From Cymodocea nodosa (Eukaryota; Streptophyta; Magnoliopsida; Alismatales; Cymodoceaceae), in NCBI GenBank assembly GCA_036874045.1, contig JAZBRI010000011.1, positions 10,283,501-10,347,500 on the forward strand: a DNA stretch of 64,000 nucleotides, given 5' to 3'. This document shows positions 22,701 through 34,418 of the stretch, piece by piece (within the stretch, counting starts at the first letter, position 1; each line of letters begins with the position of its first letter). The notes under the pieces are model-generated. The model saw nothing but the letters and a program-made list of their open reading frames with translations. It had not been told where the DNA came from and did not search any database. The position numbers and the translations under genes were made by a program.

Positions 22701-23143
22701 TGAGCTTGTGTTAACTTTGATTATTCTACATTCACATGTCATTAATTTACTGAAGTATACCTAAGAGCTTGAAGAACAAGTTGAGTAATAGTTGATAAAG
22801 TCATAAACACAATCCTTGTGGAAGAATGACCTGTATTTGCCATGTACACCAAAAGAACTGTGCACTTGCAGTAAAGCTTGAGCTAAAAATATAGCTCAAC
22901 ATGTATAAGTGTTGAGACACTTAGTGAAGCCCAAGTGACCCTTGGGGGTGGACTAATCGAGTTGGTGAACCACCTAAAATTCTCTTGTGTTTCTTACCTT
23001 TATTTCCGCTGTGCATGATATTTTTATCTGATTATTACTTGTGCAAACTGATTAATCAAATTAGTTAGTAAAGTGAAAAATAGGCATAAATTCACATTGT
23101 TTTCCATTCACCCCCCCTCTGGTAAAGCCATTCGTTCCTAATA
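19726..23143 (+). mobile_element. Solo LTR-B inserted in Athila-type gag (contains LTR-X)
   Basis: Starts TGTTAGGACCC, ends GTTCCTAATA (a related copy at 32272 ends CCTAACA, so the terminus here is mutated). Both sides carry GTTAT (19721-19725, 23144-23148), a 5-bp target duplication, and the gag frame resumes across it. Without LTR-X it is about 1.88 kb. The end motif CCATTCACCCCCCCTCT suggests Ty1/copia (inference). The left half has many inverted-repeat modules (TTTCGGAGAGTTA / TAACTATCCGAAA) and several CACGTG sites. No internal domain, so a solo LTR. Confidence 0.88.
21364..22901 (+). mobile_element. Solo LTR-X copy 1, nested in LTR-B
   Basis: 1538 bp, TGTTCAAGCTTTAATTTTG to ATATAGCTCAACA, flanked by TGTAT at 21359-21363 and 22902-22906. 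A near-identical copy is at 49001-50537. TG...CA ends, 5-bp duplication and no coding region suggest a solo LTR; a small non-autonomous element is possible. A TATA-like ATAAATAC is at about 21797. Minus-strand frames of 74-82 codons do not agree between copies and are not called. Confidence 0.88.
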
Positions 23144-23980
23144 GTTATCTCTGTGGTTTCTAGCATAAATAATATCTAAATCATTAATGTTTGCATTCTT
23201 TTCTGCTAGGTTTTGATTTAATGATAACTCTTCTATTTTCTTTGTTAATTCAGTTAATTTTACCTCAAACATAATACTTGAATCTATTTCATGCATTCCT
23301 CTTGGCAATATTTTTTTATCTGCAATAGCTTCAGCCGAGTTTTCCCACTGTGCAGTTCTTTTTGCAAAGTTTTCTAAATATGCCCATGCTTCTTCACTAC
23401 ATAACTTTAAAAATCCATTTTGACAAGTAAATTCTAATAAAGATTTCATTGAAACATCTATGCATTCATAAATTATACCTATTAATTATGTTTTACTCAT
23501 TACATGATGTGGACATTGAGTTAGTAAATCTTTAAATCTTTCAAAATATTTCCAAAATGATTCACCCTATTTTTGGCTACACATTAAGATTTCTTTCTTC
23601 TTTTTAATCGTTTGATGTGTTGGATAATAATTTTCCAGAAAAACAGAGCAAAATTTAGTCCATGTAGAAATTGAATCAGGCGATAGAGTATATAACCATC
23701 TCTTAGCTATGTCTTTTAAAGAAAAAGAGATATATCTAAGTTTAATAGCATCTATACTCATGTTCGGCATTTTCATCATTTGACGAACTTCATTAAATTC
23801 TCTAAGGAAATAATAGACATCCTCTCTTTCTAATCCATGAAAATGTGACAATTGACTAATATAATTAGATTTCAGTTCAAACCTATCTCCTTCAAAGTTT
23901 GGCAATCGAATACATGAAGGTTCATCAACTAATTCCGAATACAGAATTTCTCCTAATGGTTTTTCTACTGGAATAGCCAT

Positions 23981-25059
23981 TTCTACGTTCTCTTTTAAAG
24001 AAAGGTTAGCTACACCCCAAAGAATTTCATTAAATTCAGTTTAGAAAATTTTTCAGTACTCCTCTACGATGAAAATTCCTGGGTAGGTGTTCTTACTAAT
24101 CATTTAATGCTTAGAGAACGAGTCCATGTGCTCATAAATAAATAGCAGAAGATTAATTACATATCGGCCTAAAGCTTTCCATTCAGAAAATATTTGTTGT
24201 CGGATGAAGTCGAATCAACTACTTCTCCTTCCAGTTCCTCCAATGCATTCTCCTTTCTTTTAAAAGTGCTGGTAACTCGTAAATAACATTCTGTTCTATA
24301 TATAATGTACATCTATAAAGTGAATAAATCTCGTTGCAAGAACATGTCTTGCAACGTGCATCACGGTTCCTATTTTTATGGGTAAGTGTACCACTATTAA
24401 TTTCAAATTTTAGTAACAACTAACCCGACGAAGTTTCATTCGTGGTTAAAAGAATAACCATTCTACTTAATCCACGAACTAACCTTGTTGAGTTACAGAA
24501 CACAGCTAGTTACTATTGCTAACTCCACGTACTAACTTCGTTGAGTTACAGATAACTCAACAGAGTGACCTTATATTATATTACTAACCTCGTGGAGTTA
24601 TGGTTAACTCAACGAACTTACTTCGTTGAGTTAACACTTAGCAACCTCTAAGTTTTACTCTCGTAAATTTCTCTCTATTTTTTTTATTTTGCTAACTGAA
24701 ATAAAGTTAAATCTATGTCATTAATGCCTCATTTTAATCAAAATTCATTTAAATTTGAACATTATATAAAGATTTAACTTGTACGTCATTTTATATTATG
24801 CAGAATTTACATCTTACCTTGCAACATGCAGAAATTTTTAAGCATTTATCCTGTCATTCAGCAAATTGTAATTCTGTTACATATTCATTCACAAAGTTCC
24901 ATAAATTATATAATATTTAATAAATTCCATTCATTTCACATCCAAAACACATATGAAAAGTACATCTGAAAAATTATATTCATTCATATGAATCAATTTA
25001 CAATGTAAATACATCATACAATTTCATACAATTTTATACAAGTAGATGAACAATACAAT
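23981..25059 (-). other. Leader upstream of Athila-type gag, with inverted repeats
   Basis: No supported gene. Inverted repeats cluster at 24430-24640, e.g. 24539-24562 (CGTTGAGTTA / TAACTCAACA) and 24591-24614 (CGTGGAGTTA / TAACTCAACG), each with a 4-base loop. A 66-codon minus frame at 24219-24419 has no recognisable motif and no second copy. Confidence 0.55.
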
Positions 25060-27270
25060 TTAATCTCTATTCCTAAGTTCATCTACTTCCTTCTGGAGTT
25101 TTTCTAATTGAAGTTCTAATTGATTAATTCTCTCTACAGCTCCTGTAATTCCTTCAAAAGGTACAGCTATCTCTACAGCTACAAAATTTCTGTATTCTTT
25201 CACTGAAATGGTTCTTGATCTGATCCTTTTTGATGTTCATTTCGTGAAATCAATACAATCCACCATCAGTAGTGGAATCAAATCTCCATAAAATAATTTT
25301 TTCTTTACTGCTTTCAGCTTAGAGATAAAAACTACAGACCAATTTATTTGAATCCTATTTACAACTGCATATGTGGCCCATTTGACAAATTGACTTAATT
25401 CTATGTCATGGCCCTATCGTTGATAGACATTTTTAATCAGAATGTTAGCTACCATGTGTGTTTTACCACTTAAATGCTTCAATCTGTTTAATAAAGGCAC
25501 ATCAGGTTTGATAGCTAAACAATCTTTGATTTCCTGTTCAGTCCACTCGACGGCAGTTGTGTCTTCCAAAATTTTTATTCCTTCATTCTTTAAACCAAAT
25601 ATGTTGTGGAGAAGCTCTAGTGTTATCTGTACATCAGCTTCCTCCACGTTTGAAATTAATCATCCTTCTCTTTCTCTTAAATTTGCATAAAAATAGGGCA
25701 CTAAATTCTCATATACTGCATGCCCTCTCTCTTGAGAAATGAATTGCAGTAGACCTTGGAATTCAAATAGATCTTTGATTTCTTGCATTCCATCCCAGTT
25801 TACTGGTCTACTGTAAATAATGTCGTAACCCCTAATCACTTGGTATTTGATATAAGCTTCCTAACTACAAAAATGTACTTCATTCAGAACTGTTGTTTCA
25901 ATCGGGTCAGGAATGTGACTTTGTTGTTCTAGAGGGGTTTGTTCTTGATATTCCTCTTCTATAGGCTGCATTTGAACATTCTCTACAGATTCCTGAATTC
26001 TTGTTTCTATTTCTGTCTATGGTGGTGAGCTGGCAAAACTCTCCACTCTATCTTGAATTCTTTCCATAAATTGCTGAAGAGTTTCTTGCTCTTCAATGGA
26101 ATCTGTGAAGTTATTTTTGTCCAAATGGCTTCTTTCAGCCTCTTCATTTTCTGCTCTTTCTTTTTCCTCCTGACTACCAATCTGTTCTGTTACTATTCTT
26201 TCTGACTCTGTAACAAATTGGGATGGAGTCACGAGCAATTCAGTTTCTGCCATAATTTCTATTTCTTCTTGTACAGGCTGCAAACTGATTTCAGCCTGAT
26301 TTCTTTCTTTTCTTTGCTCCTCCTACTCCTCCTCAGAATCAGATAGCAGGTTAATAAAAATCTGCTCCACAAGCCCTGTAAAAATTGGTATCTCGGATTT
26401 AATCTCTTCTTGATAATCAGGCACTATCTCTTTTCCTTTCCTTTTTCTAATTAATTGTGCATGTTCTTCCTCTTCTTCTTCTGAGATTAAATCTACAAAA
26501 GTAGGCTCTACAAGCCTTCGAGCCACAGGTACTAACTCTTCCTGTTTAACTTTCTCTATAATTACTGGTCTCGAAGGACCAGCTTCATCTCCTTTTGCAG
26601 CAGGTTTGGTAGTAGCTTCTTGATGTTGTTCCATTTTAATTTTATATTGGGCTTTCAACTTTTCTGCAACCCTCTTTTTGTAAAGTGCATCAAACACTAG
26701 GTGTGCTTTAGCCACTGCCAAATCTTCTGATTCTCCTTGGTTTTTCCCAACTTGAACTAGTGCTTGAAATTCCTTTAACTCTTCTTCAGTAGAAAGCCCC
26801 ATCATTTTTGCTCGTGCCAACGGCTTAAATGGTGGAACTGAAGGTCCTGGCTGCTGTTCCTCAAGAACAAGTCTTTCAGCAGTTGGCTCGTCTTGTTCTT
26901 CAATTGCCTCTTGTTGTTCCTGCCGCCATATTTCCCAACTTCCATGACCAGCAATGCGCCTTTTGAACCATAATCTGGCCTTGTGCTAGATTAGCTCTAG
27001 AGCTACTTCATTGTTCGGCCTGATTTTTCTTTCTTTACTAACTGCAATTTATGTTGCTACTCTGATTCGTGTCTCCATTATCTGAGGTATTTGTATACCA
27101 CAATCAACTAATATTCTTCTTACTCTAAAAAGTTCAAATTCTACCTTCTGTAACTCTTTTTCTCTCGTCGTATTTCTAATCTTCTACCTCGTGTGCCATT
27201 CTTCTGATTCCCTCAAAAATTCTGATGTATCAACAGCCTCTTCCCAGAATTCAGGTGTCAACTTCCTCAT
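25060..27270 (-). pseudogene. Athila-like post-integrase ORF, related to the SIRE-A extra ORF
   Basis: One 737-codon frame from ATG (MRKLTPEFWEEAVD) to TAA, with no frameshift but nine in-frame stops, all explicable as C-to-T changes (CAG/CAA/CGA to stop). N-terminal half: helical and charged, with acidic blocks (DLISEEEEEE, LLSDSEEE). C-terminal half: YSRPVNWDGMQEIKDLFEFQ, then GLLQF, FYANL, LLHNIFGLKNEGI, NRIQINW..VFIS, KLFYGD, and a terminal coiled coil (INQLELQLEKLQKEVDEL). Every one of these blocks has a colinear counterpart in the SIRE-A extra ORF (RPIKLRNLMEIRDLFEFQ, FYSNL, VLGLKNEGV, NRIQINWFDVF, KLFYGD). It lies after integrase, where Athila elements carry an ORF of unknown (sometimes called env-like) function. 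Confidence 0.85.
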
Positions 27271-27872
27271 CGTGGAGTTACTCAACAACACGGAATCACT
27301 CTAATTTCTATTATTCTAGATTCTAAATGATTTGCCGGATAATGCCCCCAAAACTCTAGGTTTAAGATAAATAAGCCCTAAGTTTAGGCGGGTAATCGGG
27401 TCATTTCCCGAACCAACTATTACTATCTCATCTGCGGTCTTAGCTATAGTACTCCGTTGAGTTACAGTTAACTCAACGAAATAAGCTCATTGACTAACTC
27501 AAGACTCAACGGAGTAAGCTCGTTGAGTTAGGCGTAACTCAATGGACTCCCCGTACAAACAGATATAATAATAAAAATACTACAAATAATAGTTTTTCTT
27601 TTCTTCTTCTTCTTTTTTTACCGATTTAACTGATACTATATTTCAGTCAGACCTAAAAAAAAATTTTTTTTTCCAGTTGAACTGATACTATGTTTCGATA
27701 AAACCAACATTTTTTCTAACAATTAATATACATATTTTTTTATGTTCCGGTCATATCGATGGATCCAGTCGGTTGAATCGTAACAATTTTTATATTTTAC
27801 ACATATATATATATATTTATCTTTTAATTTAATTTTTTTTTTTTTTATAGAAACATAAAAACTGATTTCTTA
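27271..27872 (-). other. Spacer between integrase and post-integrase ORF, with inverted repeats
   Basis: No gene. A perfect inverted repeat at 27455-27478 (CGTTGAGTTA / TAACTCAACG, loop CAGT), weaker ones at about 27505-27545, and a TTATTTAT element about 120 bp before the ORF start. T-rich runs fill 27650-27850. Confidence 0.6.
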
Positions 27873-29856
27873 CTAAGTAAAGCTCGAGTAGTCCTCTACT
27901 CTGACTTCTTCTATAATTCTAAAGGTGTTTTTTGGTGTTTTCAGAATAGGTCTAAGTCTTTGCCCACTTACTTTAAATATATTCTAATTTTTAGGATTTT
28001 CAATTTCAATAGCTCCATAAGGATAAATATTTCGAACTATGTAAGGTCCTGCCCATCTAGATCTTAATTTTCCTGGATAGTTATGGAGTCTAGCCATAAA
28101 AAGATATACTTCTTGTCCTATTTCAAAGGTTTTTGGAATAATTTTTCTATCATGCCAAAATTTTATTTTCTCTTTTTCTCTTACAGTCTTCGAATAAGCT
28201 TCATTTCTAAATTATTCTAATTCAATTAGTTGCATTTTTTTATTTTCAGTAGCTTGATTTAAATTAGTGTTCAGAGTTTTTAATGCCCAATAAGCTTTAT
28301 GTTCTATTTCAGCTAGTAAATGACGACTTTTTCCATATACTAGCCTAAAAGATGACATACCTAAGCTGGTCTTATAAGCAGTTCTATAAGCCCAAAGTAC
28401 ATCTATCAATCTATTAGCCCAATCTATTCTAGTAGGATTTACTACTTTTTCTAAGATTAACTTAATTTGTTTGTTAGCACTTTCTACTTGTCCACTTGTT
28501 TGTAGATGATATGATGTTGCAATTTTGTGGTTTACTCCATATTTCTTCATTAAGGCTTCAAAACTTCTATTACAAAAATGAGTTCCTCTATCACTGATAA
28601 TAGCTTTAGCTATTCCAAATCTAGCAAATATATTTGTTCTTATAAATTGTATTACCACTTTGTTGTCATTAGTTTTCGTAGGAATAGCTTCTATCCATTT
28701 AGATACATAATCCACCCCCAATAATATGTAATTAAATTGATTAGACATAGGAAATGGACCCATAAAATCTATTCCCCACACATCAAAGATTTCAACCTCA
28801 ACAATAGGATTAAGAGGCATCATATTCCTCTTTGATATTCTTCCTATTTGTTGACATCTTAAACAACTTAAGCAATATTTATGAGCATTTTTGAATAGTG
28901 TTGGCCAATAAAACCCACATTGCGGAATTTTTGTAGCAGTTTTCCCTGAACCAAAATGCCCTCCACAAGCTTGGTCATGATAGGAAGACAATATGCTCAG
29001 ATATTCAATTTCTGGAACACACCTCCTTAAAACCAGATCAGGACATTTCTTAAATAAGTAAGGGTCTTCCCAATAGTAATATTGTACTCTCGAGAAAAAC
29101 AATTTCTTATCCTGTCTATTCCAATCCTTAGGTGTTAAACCAATTACTAAGTAATTAAATATCTCTACATACCAAGGCATTGTGTTGATGGTCATTAATT
29201 GTTCATCAGGAAAATTATCCTTAATTTCAATATTTGATTTTCTTATTTGTAATCTTGATAAATGATCTGCTACTACATTCTCACAACCTTTTTTATCTTT
29301 AATTTCTAGATCAAATTCTTGTAATAATAATATTCATCGGATCAATCTAGGCTTAGTCTCTTTTTTCTTTATTAGATGTTTTAAAGCTAAATGATCCGTG
29401 TATACTATCACTTTAGCTCCAATCAGATATGATCTAAACTTTTCTAAGGCAAACACAACAGCTAATAGTTCTTTTTCAGTAGTTGTGTAATTAACTTGAC
29501 AATCATTTAAGGTTTTGCTTGCATAATGAATCACTCTAGGAGATTTTTTTATCTTCTATCCTAACACTGCTCCTACAGCAAAATCAGAAGCATCACACAT
29601 TAATTCAAATGGATGGTTCCAATCGGGTGCTTGAATTATAGGAGTTGAAATTAAGCTAGTCTTAAGCCTGAAAAATGCTTCCTTGCAATTTTTATCAAAG
29701 TTAAATGGGACATGTTTTAATAGATTAGTTAAAGGTCTAGCTATTTTGCTAAAGTCTTTAATAAATCTTCTATAAAAACAAGCATGTCCTAGAAATGATC
29801 TAATATCTTTTACTGATTTAGGTTCTGGTAGATTAGAAATTTCTAGTTTAGTAAAC
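27873..29856 (-). pseudogene. Athila-like Ty3/gypsy Pol remnant: RT C-terminus, RNase H, integrase
   Basis: Read downward from 29856: RT thumb (KSVKDIRSFLGHACFYRRFIKDFS), Ty3-type RNase H ([58 protein letters not shown]), connection with the Athila motif [12 protein letters not shown], integrase zinc-binding region (HDQACGGHF ... CLSCLRCQQ), core with catalytic residues in [18 protein letters not shown] and the E of [10 protein letters not shown], and a C-terminal region (GKLRSRWAGPYIV ... PYGAIEI) ending at 27873. Stops at about 29573, 29336, 28209 and one later split it. The RT catalytic part, protease and gag are missing because the frame starts at a deletion joined to an Athila-C LTR. Confidence 0.92.
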
Positions 29857-31390
29857 TGTAAATCTAAAATAAACATAAAAAAATCACAACACTGACAAAG
29901 ATAACATTAATCACAATACAACACAAATAATACAACACTCAAATACAACATACAAACATAGATAAATTGTTTTTTGGTATTTTTTTTTTAATATGAACAT
30001 GCAAATGGGCGACAGGTGAAATGTAAAGTAATCTCACTTGATAGTAAATACTTCCAACACTACTTGCAACATGATTACACCACTAAAAATTAAACCACTT
30101 ACAATTCTGTCTCCTCTCCCTATAGAATCGCGAGTCCAGAATAGCAAGATGATCTCCTCTTCAGCATACAGGCATCAACCCGAAGCCAAGGCTAAAAGCT
30201 ATACGAGTTGGCACTTGGTGAAAATGGTTTGCCTTCCCGTGACGCGATCACTCCTTAGTGGTTGTTAGGCACTGTGTTTGGCTCGGAATCGACCTGACAT
30301 CAGGCAAGTATCCTCACAGACCTCTGCTGGTTGGTGATTATGGTGGTGATGATGATGGTTGGTGTGGTACTTCAGAGAATTGCGACGCTCATCCTCCTCT
30401 ACACACACTGTCTGTCCATCGATCACACACACACCTCTTTTTCTTCTTTTCTTTTATATTTCTTCAGTAGTAACTGCTTCTGCTTGAATGATCGATTGGA
30501 TTTCCTTCATTCATATCAACAGCGATGATTTCTTCTCCCTACGCAATACATGCAATTGTGGTTTTTCTTCCAACTATCCTGTTTCTGCAACCACTACAGT
30601 GGCATATTAGAAAATAAATAGTCTGTAGAGTTAAGATAACTCAACGGACTTTCTTCGTTGATTTAACTATAAAACACATGCAATAAAGAAATAAGCCGCT
30701 AAGATAACGCGTTACCTTAGTGTGTATTCATGTAACTCAATGCGTACAGTTATGCTAACTTAACGAGTTAAACATGTGCATCTCACGTGATATTCTAAAG
30801 CACTTAAATTCAACACGTACATAAATTTAACTATCCGATGCTCAGGTGCATTTTGGATACTTATAAACTTAACTATCCGATGCTTAGATGCATTTCGAAT
30901 AGTTACAACTAACTCACTGAAAATCCACTTAAGTTAATTTCCCAAAACATGACATGTGTCCTCAACTATTTTATAAATAAAAAGAGATTTCGGAGAGTTA
31001 CAGGGATAACTATCCGATGCTCAGCTACAATTTAGAATAGTTATAGATAACTCACCGAAAGTTCACTTAAGTCATTCATTATGGTTTCGACATGTGTACT
31101 TCAAGAAATAATAAAATATTCTCTCAAAACATAACTGTTCGGCAATTTAAACATAATTATCCAAAATATCAAAAAATTCAGATACTTAAGAATTTCACAG
31201 CCTACAACTTACCGACAGTTCATAAATGTACTAAATTAACATTAATTCCCCAAAATTAAGTAGATTCTTTAATTAAAGCATATAACAGTGCAATTATAAC
31301 ATAATGGCTTAATTCTTATATGATAAGCTAAATATTATGCAATTAACCATCATTTAACCATTAATAATATGCACTTTTTCATTCTAAACA
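29857..31390 (-). repeat. Athila-C LTR, copy 2 (truncated, probable 5' LTR)
   Basis: Starts on the minus strand with TGTTTAGAATGAAAAAG at 31390. At the low-coordinate end it fuses directly to RT sequence near 29857, at AGTAAACTGTAAATC, losing the last 0.2 kb or more of LTR and all of leader, gag and protease. Its high-coordinate end is fused to LTR-B copy 2 rather than flanked by a target duplication. Inverted-repeat module at 30988-31017. Confidence 0.8.
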
Positions 31391-32272
31391 GTGAGTTACA
31401 AGTATAAGCATCCGAAACTTAAGTCAGTCTATTATACACATGCTGAATTAGATAAAGCAATCGGAAACTTAACGAAGGATTTTAGAGGGTTACTATAGCT
31501 AACTATTCGATAGTTAAATAACAGTTCGGTAAGTTACAGCTACAAGTATCCGATTGAATGACAGCTCTCATTGTACGACCTAAAATCCTACATGGCAGAA
31601 AGACTTAAGTGATTTTTTGGTGAGTTACAAACATCTTTCAAAGAGTTACACAGCTAACTATCCAAAAGTTTGAGAAAATCAAAAGGATATCTTGAAATAT
31701 CTCCCTGAATGGTAACTTACCATATTTGGGACTGAAATCTTACCAAGTACAGCAGAATACATCCGTTGGAAGAAAAATATGATCGTTACACATGTTTAGT
31801 ATATATACAAGCCATAGACAACAGAATTAGATAGCTTTTGCTCATACACATAATTACACCAAGCTCAACAGAAGAAAGCCTTAGAGATCAAATCATCTTC
31901 AGCATATATAGACTCAATTTTTAGAAGCTCATCACGCACTCAACTCTGATACTTTCAAGCAAGTGTTTTACTGAAGTACACGGATCAAAAACTTCAGAGA
32001 AAGATTAGTTGGAGCTACGACCTGAAAGCTCAATCAGTTTGGTTGGTTCTTGCTTTAACCTTAAAGCAAGTGATTGTAAGTTTGTGAAAGTTTAGTGAAG
32101 CCCAAGTATCCCTTGGGGGTGGACTAGCCATTAGTGGTGAACCACCTAAAATTCCTATGTGTATTCTTTTTATCGTCTGCTTGCTAATTTTCTATATCAA
32201 TCTGCCATTAAATAGCTAAGAAACAAATTATTACCATTCACCCCCCCTCTAATAAGCCAGAAGGTCCTAACA
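31391..32272 (+). repeat. LTR-B copy 2, 3' part only
   Basis: Matches the right part of LTR-B: TACATCCGTTGGAAGAAAAATATGATCG becomes readable near 31755 (motif GTTGGAAGAAAAATATGATC), then GCCCAAGTATCCCTTGGGGG and the end TCACCCCCCCTC..AAGGTCCTAACA. No PBS follows, so it is a solo or truncated LTR. The left end is a deletion junction. Confidence 0.8.
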
Positions 32273-32574
32273 ATTAGTCCGTTGAGTTAACTATAACTCC
32301 ACGAACTAAGTCCGTTGTGTTAACTGTAACTCAACGAAGTGCTTTACTAAACACATATAAACTCCAATATAAAAAAATCAGAACAATACACAATTCTTAC
32401 TCAATCTCTATGGGATCAACCTATACTTGCACATAAATACAATATACATTGTGCACTTGCAATTTAAAATACAAATTGGACTTCATATCTAATTTGTGTG
32501 AAAGGTTGTTTGTTTACTTCTAAGAGAATTTATTAATATAGACATAAAAAAATCAAGCAAGTTTTTGATTTAAC
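32273..32574. other. Inverted-repeat cluster and inverted leader-like block
   Basis: Two inverted repeats at 32280-32303 and 32313-32336, then a 200-bp block that is the reverse complement of 14360-14560 (motif GGGATCAACCTATACTTGCAC). Part of the same block recurs in + orientation at 60172-60280. No gene is seen. Confidence 0.6.
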
Positions 32575-34418
32575 CTTTTACAACCAATATAGGAATTCAG
32601 CCAACCATTGGGTAGTTCCACAGAATGTAAATAACATCAATTAAGCTCTTTAATGTTAGTTAATATTAGATTTGTCATTAAGCAATACTAACATTCAGAT
32701 ATTTCAAACAATAACCATTAAAATCTTTAAGTATCTAGAACGAATCAATTTCAGTAAATATTAAAACTATTTTCTATTTTCTAAATCAAATAAACATAAA
32801 ACATTCACAATACTTACACTGATAACATTAATCACGATACAAAACAAACAATACAACACTTTAATACTAAATGTAAACACAGATAATAAGTTGTTTTTGG
32901 TATTTTTGTTTTGATATGTTCTTGAAGATGAGCGAAAGGTGAAATGTAAAAATTTCTATCGATAGTAAAAGTTTCTGTCACTACATGTGGCGTGATTACA
33001 CCACTGAAAACTTAATCACTTACAATCTTGCCTCCTCTCCCTACAGAATCAAGAATTGTAAAATGATCTCTTCATCATATTGGCATCAACCTGAAACTAA
33101 GGCTAAAAGCTTTACGATCTCTTAAGATATGAGTCAATGCTTGATGAAAATGGCTTCCCTTCTTATGACGCGATCACTTCTCATAGTGGTTGTCAGTCAC
33201 CGTGTTTCGCTTAGAATCGACCCGACATTCGAAAAGTATCCTGATAGACCTCCAATGGTTGGTGATTTTGGTGGTGGTGTGGAGCTTCAGGGAACTTCCG
33301 ACGCTTCCTGCAATTAGCATGGTTCTCCTCCTACACACACACACACTTTCTTCATCTTTCTCCTTTTCTTTTATATTTCTTTCAATAGTAACTGCTTCTA
33401 CTTAAATGATTAGTTGGATTTCCTTCATTCATATCAACGATGGTGATTTCTTTTTTATTCCACAAGTGAATTGTTGCGTGATACGTGCAATCGTAGTTTT
33501 CCCTCGTATTTCCTATTTCTGCAACCGCTATAGTGGCATGTTAGAAAATAAATGGTCCGTGGAGTTAGTGTAACTCAACAAACTTACTTCATTAATTTTA
33601 CTATAAAACATGTGCAATAAAGAAATAACTTATAAGCTTATAACATTAACACAACGTGTTACCTTAATGTATATTTAAGTAACTCAACGCATATAGTTAT
33701 GCTAACTTAATGAGTTAAACATGTGCAGCTCACATGACATAATAAAGCATTTAAATTCAACACATGCATAAATCTAACTTAACGAGTTCAGATATACAAC
33801 TTACAATTTTTACCCCCTAACTCAACGAGTTCTCACGTGATCTTTTTACACCTTTAAACATGTAACTCAATGAGTTGTTACTATGCACATGTACATGATA
33901 TAAATATATGTAAATAAAATAGATCATGCTTAATACTATAAAACCACACTTAAATCAGGTTTTCAGATCATGACACGTGTCCTTAGTAAGTTTTATGATA
34001 AAAAGATATTTCAGATACTTGCAAACCTAACTATCTGATGCTTAGACACATTTCGGATGGTTAACAAATAACTTATCGAAAATCCACTTAAGTCATGCAT
34101 TAATGTTATAACACGTGTACTCCAGGAAATAATAAAATATTCTTTAAGCATTTAAAAGATAATTGTCTAGTATATGAAATGTAACTCTCTGAAATAACAG
34201 AAAATTCGGAGACTTAGGAATTAAAAAGCCTATAATTCACCGACAGTTCAGAAATGTTCTTAATTAACGTTAATTCCCTAAAATTTTGTAGATTTTTTCA
34301 CTAAAGCATATAATAGTGCAATTATAACATAATTGCTTAATTCTCATATGATAAGCTAAATATTATGCAATTAACCATCATTTAACCCTTAATATTATGC
34401 ACTTTTTCATTCTAAACA
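32575..34418 (-). repeat. Athila-C LTR, copy 3
   Basis: Minus-strand start TGTTTAGAATGAAAAAG at 34418, inserted in integrase sequence of SIRE-A fragment D (flank TCAAG on the minus strand). The continuation of fragment D beyond the other end was not found, so no target duplication can be shown. It has many AACTCAACGAGTT-like modules and is more diverged from copies 1 and 2 than they are from each other. Confidence 0.75.

Larger units (their letters stand above)
19374..23980 (-). pseudogene. Athila-type Gag, interrupted by solo LTR-B
   Basis: Coding parts on the minus strand: 23980 to about 23144, then 19725 to 19374; LTR-B lies between. Start MAIPVEKPLGEIL, then IRLPNFEG..FELK, FHGLEREDVYYFLREFNEV, IKLRYISFSLKDIAKRWL, the retrotransposon gag signature of Athila-like Ty3/gypsy elements. 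After an in-frame TAG the frame continues GESFWKYFERFKDLLTQCPHH. Across the insertion it reads ARNHRDN then LGNSYNPNWRNHPNLSWRNNN, the conserved Athila NPNWRNHPN motif, then a helix (EKLEKIIQQLNNRL) and a stop at 19374. Stops at two or more places (CAG-to-TAG, CAA-to-TAA type) make it a pseudogene. No protease or RT follows; the F-box pseudogene does. Confidence 0.88.
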
